A stretch of 10,588 nt of DNA. It comes from Actinomycetota bacterium. GTDB taxonomy: Bacteria > Actinomycetota > Thermoleophilia > Gaiellales > Gaiellaceae. Of this stretch, positions 1 through 5,928 are shown in pieces. The stretch's first letter is position 1, and the number at the start of each line of letters is the position of its first letter. The stretch is from assembly GCA_020029625.1 (NCBI GenBank), contig JAIBJP010000053.1:1-10588 (forward strand). The letters run 5' to 3'. The translations under genes were made by a program, and so were the position numbers. A model generated the notes under the pieces. It ran no database searches, was not told the DNA's origin, and saw only the letters and a program-made list of their open reading frames with translations.

Positions 1-693
1 CCGCTCCGGGAAGCTCCCGAGCGAAGCGCGCTCATCTTCGACGTAGACGGGACGCTGGCTCCGATCGTGGCCCGCCCCGAGCTCGCGGAGGTGCCACGGG
101 CGACGAAAGCGGAGCTCGAACGGCTGGCGGTCCGTTATCTCCTCGTCGCCTTCGTCAGCGGTCGAAGCGGCGAGGAGGCCAGGCGGCTTGTTGGGCTCAG
201 CGGGGTTCGGTACGTCGGCAACCACGGCCTCGAGCTCGATCCCGGGGCGTACGAGCTCCAAGCGCAGCTCGCGGCGTTCCGGGACACCGTGGAGCGCAAG
301 GTGGAGGACAAGGGCCTGACGCTCACCTACCACTTTCGCGGGGCACACGAGGCGGAGGCACGCGCCGAGCTCGAGGAGATCGCCCGTCGCGCCGCTGCCG
401 AAGGCCTCGCTCCGCGCTGGGGCCGCAAAGTGCTCGAGATTCGTCCGGCCGTGCAGGCGGACAAGGGCACCGCGGTGCAGGTGCTCATCCGGGAGGCGGG
501 CGCCCGGCGGGCGCTCTACGCGGGGGACGACACCACCGACCTGGACGCCTTCGCTGCCCTTGCCGACACGAGCCTCGAGCACGTCGTCCGCGTGGCTGTT
601 TCCTCGGAGGAGGCCCCGCCGGGCCTCACCGCGGCGGCGGATCTGGTCGTGGAAGGCACATCAGGACTCGCCGGGATCCTGGCCCAGCTCTAG
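1..693 (+). CDS. otsB: Trehalose-6-phosphate phosphatase, 5' end missing
   Basis: This HAD-superfamily phosphatase removes phosphate from trehalose 6-phosphate, the last step of the OtsA/OtsB trehalose pathway in the cytoplasm. The frame is open from base 1, so the start lies left of the window; 230 residues are visible and the family is usually about 240 to 270. Numbering from the first in-frame codon, HAD motif I (DVDGT) has its nucleophile and acid/base aspartates at D14 and D16. Motif II is SGR at S53, the motif III lysine is probably K143 or K155, and motif IV is GDDTTD at 176-181. NHGLEL around residue 76 is typical of the family. The GTG at base 67 cannot be the start because it would remove motif I. 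The gene ends 45 bases before the metallopeptidase on the same strand. A synthase partner (otsA) may lie upstream but cannot be seen. Confidence 0.9.
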   Translation, partial: PLREAPERSALIFDVDGTLAPIVARPELAEVPRATKAELERLAVRYLLVAFVSGRSGEEARRLVGLSGVRYVGNHGLELDPGAYELQAQLAAFRDTVERKVEDKGLTLTYHFRGAHEAEARAELEEIARRAAAEGLAPRWGRKVLEIRPAVQADKGTAVQVLIREAGARRALYAGDDTTDLDAFAALADTSLEHVVRVAVSSEEAPPGLTAAADLVVEGTSGLAGILAQL

Positions 694-726
694 GGCCGAC
701 CGCGTTTGGCGCCGGGTGCGAGAAGG

Positions 727-732
727 TAGACA
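727..732 (+). promoter_or_regulatory. Weak -10-like hexamer before the metallopeptidase
   Basis: TAGACA lies exactly six bases before the GTG at 739, the spacing seen for other genes here, but it lacks the final T of a TANNNT -10 element. It sits in the loop of the inverted repeat GAAGG (722-726) / CCTTC (734-738). An alternative reading is that AGAAGG (721-726) is a distant ribosome binding site 12 bases before the start. The sequence does not decide between the two. Confidence 0.3.
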
Positions 733-738
733 GCCTTC

Positions 739-1629
739 GTGCGCTTCCGGCGTCGTGCCCGGCTGGATCCGGGCCAGGTAACCGACGTCCGCGGTCGCCG
801 CATGAGCCCTGGTGGGGTCGCGGTCGGCGGCGGCGGGCTCGGCTTGGCAGGTCTCCTGATCTTCCTCGTGATCTCCCTGCTTTCGGGAGGAGGGGGACTC
901 GGTCAGCTGGGCCCGCTTGAGGACCAGCGAGTCGGCCAGGGCGACACGCCCAGCGAGGTCTCGCAGGAGTGCCGCACCGGCGCGGACGCGAACCAACGCC
1001 AGGACTGCCGCATCGTCGCCGTCGTCAACAGCGTGCAGAACTTCTGGGACGGAGTCTTCGAACGCAGCGACCGCTCGTATCAGTACGTCGACACCGTCTT
1101 CTTCACCGACCAGGTGCAGTCCGGCTGCGGGTTGGCGAGCTCGCAGGTCGGACCCTTCTACTGCCCGCGCGATCCGGCCGTCTACATCGACCTGGGCTTC
1201 TTCGACGAGCTCTCGTCGCGCTTCGGGGCGAAAGACACGCCGTTCGTCGAGGCGTATGTGATCGCGCACGAGTACGGGCACCACGTCCAGAACCAGCTCG
1301 GCGTCCTCGACCGGATCGGAAACGACACCCAGGGCCCCGAGAGCCGCGCGGTGCGTTCCGAGCTCCAGGCGGACTGCTACGCCGGCGTCTGGGCGGCCAA
1401 TGCCGTGGAGACCGGCCTGATCATCGCCGAGCTGACACAGGCAGACATCAACAACGGCCTCGACGCCGCAGCGGCGATCGGTGACGACCGCATCCAGGAG
1501 CAAGCGCAAGGCCAGGTCAATCCCGAGACCTGGACGCATGGATCCTCCGAGCAGCGCCGGAGATGGTTCTCGCGGGGCTATGAGCAAGGGCGCCCGGCGG
1601 CGTGCGACACCTTCTCGGGCTCGATCTAG
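739..1629 (+). CDS. Membrane-anchored neutral zinc metallopeptidase (YpfJ family)
   Basis: This 296-residue protein belongs to the putative neutral zinc metallopeptidase family (Zn_peptidase, YpfJ-like). The short basic N-terminus with the family-typical ARLD...QV..RRG pattern precedes a glycine-rich segment and one hydrophobic helix at about residues 27-48, so the catalytic part should be anchored and lie outside the membrane. The zinc site is HEYGH, with H177, E178 and H181; E208 in ELQADC is the likely third ligand. Cysteines in the outer domain may form disulfides. The natural substrate of the family is unknown. The GTG start puts the family N-terminus at residue 1. It follows otsB by 45 bases on the same strand, but the products suggest no joint function. 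Its TAG stop overlaps the stop of the convergent decarboxylase. Confidence 0.9.
   Translation: MRFRRRARLDPGQVTDVRGRRMSPGGVAVGGGGLGLAGLLIFLVISLLSGGGGLGQLGPLEDQRVGQGDTPSEVSQECRTGADANQRQDCRIVAVVNSVQNFWDGVFERSDRSYQYVDTVFFTDQVQSGCGLASSQVGPFYCPRDPAVYIDLGFFDELSSRFGAKDTPFVEAYVIAHEYGHHVQNQLGVLDRIGNDTQGPESRAVRSELQADCYAGVWAANAVETGLIIAELTQADINNGLDAAAAIGDDRIQEQAQGQVNPETWTHGSSEQRRRWFSRGYEQGRPAACDTFSGSI
1626..1629. other. CTAG palindrome forming stop codons of two convergent genes
   Basis: Bases 1627-1629 are the TAG stop of the metallopeptidase on the plus strand, and bases 1628-1626 read TAG on the minus strand as the stop of the decarboxylase. The coding regions therefore overlap by four bases and leave no room for a terminator between them. 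The same arrangement recurs at 7197-7200. Confidence 0.95.
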
Positions 1630-2996
1630 GCCGCCGCCGCTTCGCGCAGGAGCTCCCAGGCCCTCGCGACGTCCGCCTCGGTGGTCCGCAGATTGCCTAC
1701 TGCGAGCCTGAGCACGTAGCGCCCGTTCAAGCGTGTATGCGAGAGGAACGCCTCGCCCGTCTCGTTCACCCTCCTCAGCAGCGCCTCGTTCGCCTCGTCC
1801 TCACCTTGCCAGCGGAAGCAGACGACGGAGAACGGATACGGGGCGACCACCTCCCAGTCCGGATCCGCCTCCACCCACGAGGCGAAGAGCCGTGCGAGCC
1901 GGACGTGCTCCCGGATGAGGTCCTGCAGGCCTTCGCGGCCGTAGGCCCTCAGCACCGCCCAGAGCTTGAGCGCCCGGAAGCGGCGGCCGAGCGCGGGGCC
2001 GTAGTCCTTGAGATCGATGACCCCGGAGGCTCGCTCCGGGATGTACTCCGGATCGGCGGAGAAGGCTCTGAAGAGAGCGTCGGGCCGGCGTGTCCAGAGC
2101 GCGGAGCAGTCGAAGGGCGTGAAGAGCCACTTGTGCGGGTTGACGACGATCGAATCGGCTCGGTCGGCGCCGGCGAGGGCCCAGCGAAACTCTTCGCAGA
2201 CCGCCGCGGAGCCGGCGTATGCCGCATCCACGTGGAGCCACGCCCCGGACTGCTCGCAGAGATCGGCGATCTCGGGAACCGGGTCGACGGAGGTCGTCGA
2301 GGTCGTCCCCACGGTGGCGACCACTGCGGCGGCTCCCTCGATCTCCGCGGCGAGCGCATCGGGACGGAGCCGGAACTCGGAGTCGACGGGCAGGGATCGA
2401 CACTCGAGCCCCACCAGCCGTGCAGCCTTCGCCACCGAGAAGTTCGCCTGCTCCGAGGTGAGAACCGCCCCGCCCGGGCGGAGGTCGCGCGCAGCGGCGA
2501 GGGCGACGATCGTCGCGGTCGACGCCGTGTCCTCGATATGTCCGTGTAGACCTTCCGGGAGACCGATCAGCTGGCGGAGCCAGTCGAGCGCGAGCTCCTC
2601 CAGCTCGGTGGCGGCCGGGGACGTCGTCCAGACCATGGCGTTGACGTTGAGGGCGGCAATCAAGAGCTCGGCGAGGATGCCCGGCTCGGAACCCGAGTTG
2701 GCGAAGTAGCCGAAGAACCGCGGGTGATTCCAGTGCGTGATCCCCGGGAGCAGGAGCTCGTCCAGATCGGTCAGGACAGCTGCGAACGGCTCACCGCGAT
2801 CCGGCGGGGAAGGTGGAAGCGTTCCGCGGATCTCGCCCGGCTTCACGCGGGCCTGCACGGGCAGCTCGCGCACGCGCTCGAGGTAGTCCGCCACCCAGGC
2901 GACCGCCGCCTCACCGTCCTGGCGAAACTGGTCCACGTCCGAGTCTGGTTTGTGTTTCACCGGCACAAAGTCTTCATTGGGCCTATCGGCGCTCAT
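1626..2996 (-). CDS. Group II PLP-dependent decarboxylase (aromatic amino acid decarboxylase-like), Asn at the His192 position
   Basis: This 456-residue fold-type I PLP enzyme resembles aromatic-L-amino-acid decarboxylase along its whole length. Landmarks are THWNHPRFFGYF (87-98), HVDAAY with D257 for the pyridine nitrogen, NPHKW with the Schiff-base lysine K289, FDCSALW (295-301), and the mobile loop ending DYGPALGRR with Y332, which aligns with the catalytic loop Tyr of DOPA decarboxylase. The residue that stacks on PLP, normally His in QAHSSV, is N185 here (QANFSV; codon at 2444-2442). In insects this Asn goes with oxidative decarboxylation-deamination to an aldehyde, so the product could be an amine or an aldehyde. 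The substrate cannot be read from sequence. The ATG at 2996 has a weak GGATGG-like ribosome site. Later GTGs at residues 11, 13 or 21 are possible, and residue 21 would match the usual family N-terminus. The gene is 68 bases downstream of polX on the same strand and may be co-transcribed. Confidence 0.87.
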   Translation of the reverse strand: MSADRPNEDFVPVKHKPDSDVDQFRQDGEAAVAWVADYLERVRELPVQARVKPGEIRGTLPPSPPDRGEPFAAVLTDLDELLLPGITHWNHPRFFGYFANSGSEPGILAELLIAALNVNAMVWTTSPAATELEELALDWLRQLIGLPEGLHGHIEDTASTATIVALAAARDLRPGGAVLTSEQANFSVAKAARLVGLECRSLPVDSEFRLRPDALAAEIEGAAAVVATVGTTSTTSVDPVPEIADLCEQSGAWLHVDAAYAGSAAVCEEFRWALAGADRADSIVVNPHKWLFTPFDCSALWTRRPDALFRAFSADPEYIPERASGVIDLKDYGPALGRRFRALKLWAVLRAYGREGLQDLIREHVRLARLFASWVEADPDWEVVAPYPFSVVCFRWQGEDEANEALLRRVNETGEAFLSHTRLNGRYVLRLAVGNLRTTEADVARAWELLREAAAA

Positions 2997-3064
2997 TCAG
3001 GCCATCCCAACACGGCTCTTTGGGACATCGGAAAGGCTTGTGCGCGTGGAACACAATCTCACTC
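2997..3064 (-). other. Intergenic gap between polX and the decarboxylase
   Basis: This 68-base gap is richer in A+T than the flanking genes. It holds a short inverted repeat, CCCAA (3006-3010) with TTGGG (3020-3024), whose one arm overlaps the weak GGGATGG ribosome site of the decarboxylase. There is no clear intrinsic terminator or TANNNT promoter, so read-through from polX is plausible. Confidence 0.35.
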
Positions 3065-4789
3065 TCAAGGCCCCTTCATCAGCTTCCTGACCTCCTGCCA
3101 CGGGCGCGCGTTCACGATCCGGTCGGCGGTCAGCCAGCCGCGCCTTGCCTGCGCCACCCCGAGACCGAGGTAGTCCAGCTCGTGCACCCGGTGGGCGTCG
3201 GTCGAGATGACGATGCGCACTCCCGCTTCCGCCGCCGCGCGCGCGTGCGTGTCGATGAGATCGAGCCGGTCGGGCTGCGAGTTGATCTCCAGAAAGGTTC
3301 CCGTCTCGACCGCCTTCTCGAGCAGTGCTTCGAAATCGATGTCGTAGGAGTCGCGGCGGTTGATCTTCCGCCCCGTCGGATGACCGATGCAATCCACGTG
3401 CGGGTTCTCCATCGCGGCTGCGATCCGCCGAGTGAGCTCCGCGCGCGGCTTGTCGAAACCGGAATGAACCGAGGCCATCACCCAGGCCCTGTCGGCTAGC
3501 GGCTCGTCGGCCACGTCGACGGAGCCGTCCGCGCGGATGTCGACCTCGACGCCCGACAGTACCTCGATCCCGTCGACGCGCCCGTTGAGAGCCGCGATCT
3601 CCTCCGCCTGCCGCTCCAACCGCCCGTCCTTCAACCGCTTTGCATGGTCGCAGACGGCGAGGTATCGCCTGCCCAGGGCTCGAGCTCCCAGGACCATCTC
3701 CTCCAGCGTTCCACGCCCGTCGGACCAGTCGGTGTGCGAGTGGAGATCGCCTTTCAGGTCCCCGAGCTCGACGAGGCGCGGGAGCGACCCGTCACGCGCG
3801 GCCGCGAGCTCTCCACGGTTCTCCCGCAGCTCGGGTGGTATCCACTCGTAGCCGAGGAAGGCGTACAGCTCCTCCTCGTCAGCGGCACGGAAGACGTCTC
3901 CGGTCTCGGCGTTCTTCACGCCGTACTCGGAGACAGAGAGCTTCCGTCCCACGGCCTCCTCGCGCAGAGCCACGTTGTGCGCCTTCGATCCGGTGAAGTG
4001 CTGGAGGAGGTTGCCGTAGCTCTCCGGGGGCACTACGCGGAGGTCGAAGCGAAGGCCGTCGTGGGAGACGACTGTGGCCTTCGTCGAGCCCTGAGCGACG
4101 ACCTCGGCCACCCACGGCAGGGCCGCGAAATGGGTGGTGAGGGCGGACGGATCGCTCGCCGTGGCGATGATGTCGAGGTCGCGTACCGTCTCGCAGCGGC
4201 GGCGGACGCTTCCCGCCTCGGAGACGCGCTCCGCTGCGGGATGCTCGCGCAGCTCCTCCACGGCGCGCTCGACCGCCGGAAGGACGCGGCCCAGCAGAAC
4301 GCGTCCGCGTTCAGTTACACCGGCCTTCGGCTTCGAGAGCGCCCTGAGAATCTTCTCCTCGCTTTTCGGTCCCAGGCCCGGAAGGCCCGCGAGCAGGCCG
4401 TTCTCGGCTGCGGAGCGCAGATCCGCGGCCGACTGGACGCCGAGCTCGGAGTGGAGCTTCCGCGCAGTCTTGGGGCCAAGCCCGGGCACGTGCATCACCT
4501 CGACCAGCCCGGCGGGCAACTTGTCCCGGAGCTTGGCGATCGCGCTCAGGTCTCCCGTCTCGGAGAACTCGATGATCTTGTTCTGAATCGTCGTCCCGAT
4601 GCCCGAAAGACGAGTGGCCTTGCCGTCGAGAGCGAGCTGCGCCACGGGGACGGCCGACTCCCGGATGCGCGTCGCCGCGCGGCGATAGGCCGTCAGGCGA
4701 AAGGCATCGGCTCCGTCCAGCTCGAGCATGTCTGCGAGGAGCTCGAACTGGTCGGCGAGCTGGGCATTCGAGGGCAGGCCGCGCGCCAC
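3065..4789 (-). CDS. polX: Family X DNA polymerase with C-terminal PHP domain
   Basis: This 574-residue protein is a bacterial repair polymerase (PolX) with a metal-dependent PHP phosphoesterase domain that acts as 3'-5' exonuclease in characterised relatives. Order of domains: an N-terminal 8-kDa-like helical domain; two helix-hairpin-helix DNA-binding turns (GLGP at 103-106 and 138-141); a nucleotidyltransferase core with GS at 193-194, D204 and D206 in DLD, and the third aspartate D249 in RFDLR; then PHP from about 345. PHP metal ligands are visible as H350/H352, H382, E415, H442, H470 and D531/H533, so both activities look intact. Length fits the family (about 570). The frame is open upstream to an ATG at 4909, but those 40 residues are low-complexity arginine-rich and overlap the divergent gene. 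The GTG at 4789 gives the family N-terminus and follows TATCAT by six bases. Confidence 0.93.
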   Translation of the reverse strand: MARGLPSNAQLADQFELLADMLELDGADAFRLTAYRRAATRIRESAVPVAQLALDGKATRLSGIGTTIQNKIIEFSETGDLSAIAKLRDKLPAGLVEVMHVPGLGPKTARKLHSELGVQSAADLRSAAENGLLAGLPGLGPKSEEKILRALSKPKAGVTERGRVLLGRVLPAVERAVEELREHPAAERVSEAGSVRRRCETVRDLDIIATASDPSALTTHFAALPWVAEVVAQGSTKATVVSHDGLRFDLRVVPPESYGNLLQHFTGSKAHNVALREEAVGRKLSVSEYGVKNAETGDVFRAADEEELYAFLGYEWIPPELRENRGELAAARDGSLPRLVELGDLKGDLHSHTDWSDGRGTLEEMVLGARALGRRYLAVCDHAKRLKDGRLERQAEEIAALNGRVDGIEVLSGVEVDIRADGSVDVADEPLADRAWVMASVHSGFDKPRAELTRRIAAAMENPHVDCIGHPTGRKINRRDSYDIDFEALLEKAVETGTFLEINSQPDRLDLIDTHARAAAEAGVRIVISTDAHRVHELDYLGLGVAQARRGWLTADRIVNARPWQEVRKLMKGP

Positions 4790-4794
4790 GCGGC

Positions 4795-4801
4795 GATGAT
4801 A
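4795..4801. promoter_or_regulatory. Symmetric shared -10 element for divergent leaderless starts
   Basis: On the minus strand TATCAT (4801-4796) ends six bases before the polX GTG at 4789. On the plus strand GATGAT (4795-4800) ends six bases before the mannosyltransferase GTG at 4807. The two hexamers overlap, offset by one base, and base 4798 is the midpoint between the two start codons, which are 18 bases apart. Neither gene has a Shine-Dalgarno sequence. The simplest reading is one bidirectional promoter making two leaderless mRNAs. The minus hexamer is the better match to TANNNT; the plus one lacks the first T. Confidence 0.6.
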
Positions 4802-4806
4802 CGCGG

Positions 4807-5532
4807 GTGCGGGTCGTCGTCTGCTTGCCGACGTATAACGAGCGCGACAACCTCGAGCCGATGGTGCGCGCCCTCGACGACGTTGTCCGCCGGCACGAGC
4901 TCGATGCACGCGTTCTCGTCATCGACGACTCCTCGCCCGACGGGACGGGCGAGCTCGCCGACCGGCTGACCGGCGAGCTCCGCTTCCTCTCGGTCCTCCA
5001 CCGCCCGAGGAAGGAGGGACTCGGCCCCGCGTACCTCGCCGGGTTCGTCTGGGCGCTCGCGACCGACGCCGATCGCATCGTCGAGATGGACTGCGACTTC
5101 TCGCACGACCCGGACGATCTTCCGCGGCTCATCGCTGCCACCCAGAACGCCGATCTCGCGCTCGGCTCCCGCTACGTCGAGGGCGGCGGTACCCGCAACT
5201 GGGGCCTGGGCCGGCGGGCCGTGAGTCGCTTCGGCTCCTTGTACGCACGGGTTCTGCTGGGAGTCGGGATCCGCGACCTCACGGGCGGGTTCAAGTGCTT
5301 TCGCCGCTCCGTGCTGGAGGGAATCGGCCTGGAGCGGATCTCGACGAAGGGCTATGCCTTCCAGATCGAAACGACGTATCGCGCCCTCAGGGTGGGCTCC
5401 CGCGTCGTCGAGATTCCGATCGTCTTCTCCGAGCGCGAGGCCGGCAGGTCGAAGATGAGCCGCGGCATCGTCCTCGAGGCCGTGGCCAAAGTTCCCGCGC
5501 TTCGGCTGCGGGCTCTCCTGGGTCGTCTTTAG
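4807..5532 (+). CDS. Polyprenol-phosphate mannosyltransferase (DPM1/Ppm1-like GT2)
   Basis: This 241-residue family 2 glycosyltransferase probably transfers mannose from GDP-mannose to a polyprenyl phosphate, giving the lipid-linked donor used for lipoglycans and protein O-mannosylation in Actinomycetota. Motifs run in the order of DPM1-type enzymes: PTYNE at 8-12, DDSSPDGT at 40-47, the metal-binding DxD as D95/D97 in MDCDFSHDP, GSRYV at 120-124, GGFKCFRR at 160-167, GYAFQIE at 182-188 and ER...GRSKM at 209-217. There is no C-terminal membrane segment, so it should be a peripheral enzyme like the catalytic domain of mycobacterial Ppm1, without the fused acyltransferase. Glucose as sugar is possible but less likely. 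The GTG start gives MRVVVCLPTYNE, as expected. The stop is 19 bases before the thioredoxin start. Confidence 0.88.
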   Translation: MRVVVCLPTYNERDNLEPMVRALDDVVRRHELDARVLVIDDSSPDGTGELADRLTGELRFLSVLHRPRKEGLGPAYLAGFVWALATDADRIVEMDCDFSHDPDDLPRLIAATQNADLALGSRYVEGGGTRNWGLGRRAVSRFGSLYARVLLGVGIRDLTGGFKCFRRSVLEGIGLERISTKGYAFQIETTYRALRVGSRVVEIPIVFSEREAGRSKMSRGIVLEAVAKVPALRLRALLGRL

Positions 5533-5539
5533 CCCGGGC

Positions 5540-5545
5540 TATAGT
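5540..5545 (+). promoter_or_regulatory. -10 element TATAGT of the thioredoxin gene
   Basis: TATAGT is a good match to the TATAAT/TANNNT consensus and ends six bases before the GTG at 5552, with no Shine-Dalgarno sequence between. Transcription starting about seven bases downstream would begin on the start codon itself. No clear -35 is seen. This is the best single leaderless promoter in the window and suggests the thioredoxin has its own transcript in addition to any read-through from the mannosyltransferase. Confidence 0.65.
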
Positions 5546-5551
5546 GAGACC

Positions 5552-5881
5552 GTGGTCAGCGAGGTCACCGACGCGACCTTCGAGGCGGATGTTCTCCAGG
5601 CGGATCGCCCCGTGGTCGTCGACTTCTGGGCCCCGTGGTGCGGCCCGTGCCGGGTGGTCAGCCCGATCATCGACGACCTCGCGGGACAGCACGGCGACCG
5701 GGTCTCGTTCCTCAAGCTGAACGTGGACGACAACCCGGCCACGGCCTCGCGCTACAACGTGCTCTCGATTCCGACGGTGATTCTCTTCGAGCGCGGCGAA
5801 CCGCAAGACACGGTCATCGGCGCCCGCTCGAAGAGCCACTACGAGACCGCCTGGCAGCGCTGGCTCTCGGCCGCAGCCTGA
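5552..5881 (+). CDS. trxA: Thioredoxin
   Basis: This 109-residue protein is a single-domain thioredoxin, a cytoplasmic dithiol-disulfide oxidoreductase reduced by thioredoxin reductase. It has FWAPWCGPC at 25-33 with redox cysteines C30 and C33, the buried aspartate D24, and the cis-proline P74 in SIPT. Length and motif spacing are standard, with no signal peptide. The GTG start is supported by the usual distance to the active site and by the -10 hexamer six bases upstream. No reductase gene lies nearby. A small lipoprotein gene follows after 47 bases. Confidence 0.93.
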   Translation: MVSEVTDATFEADVLQADRPVVVDFWAPWCGPCRVVSPIIDDLAGQHGDRVSFLKLNVDDNPATASRYNVLSIPTVILFERGEPQDTVIGARSKSHYETAWQRWLSAAA

Positions 5882-5903
5882 CCGGCTGCTGACTGGAACG
5901 GCG

Positions 5904-5916
5904 CCCCGATTCGGGG
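5904..5916 (+). other. Short GC hairpin between thioredoxin and lipoprotein genes
   Basis: CCCCG (5904-5908) and CGGGG (5912-5916) are perfect complements around the loop ATT, and G-T and C-G pairs can lengthen the stem outward. It lies 22 bases after the thioredoxin stop. No run of T follows, so it is at best a weak or factor-assisted terminator. It directly abuts the hexamer TGTAAT of the next gene. Confidence 0.4.
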
Positions 5917-5922
5917 TGTAAT
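5917..5922 (+). promoter_or_regulatory. -10-like hexamer TGTAAT of the lipoprotein gene
   Basis: TGTAAT matches TATAAT at five of six bases, missing the conserved second-position A, and ends exactly six bases before the GTG at 5929. There is no Shine-Dalgarno sequence. The spacing is identical to that of the thioredoxin and polX elements. Confidence 0.45.
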
Positions 5923-5928
5923 GCGGTT

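Noticed and set aside
661..1587. Minus-strand open frame (308 codons) opposite the metallopeptidase
   Set aside because: The plus strand carries HEYGH and the family N-terminus. The antisense product is low in character and rich in V, A, D and R, as expected of a shadow frame.
4790..4909. Upstream ATG extension of polX
   Set aside because: It adds 40 low-complexity arginine-rich residues, overlaps the divergent mannosyltransferase and would move the start away from the -10 element.
3644..4969. Long plus-strand open frame (441 codons) opposite polX
   Set aside because: It is antisense to intact PolX/PHP motifs, shows no motif of its own, and long antisense frames are normal at this G+C.
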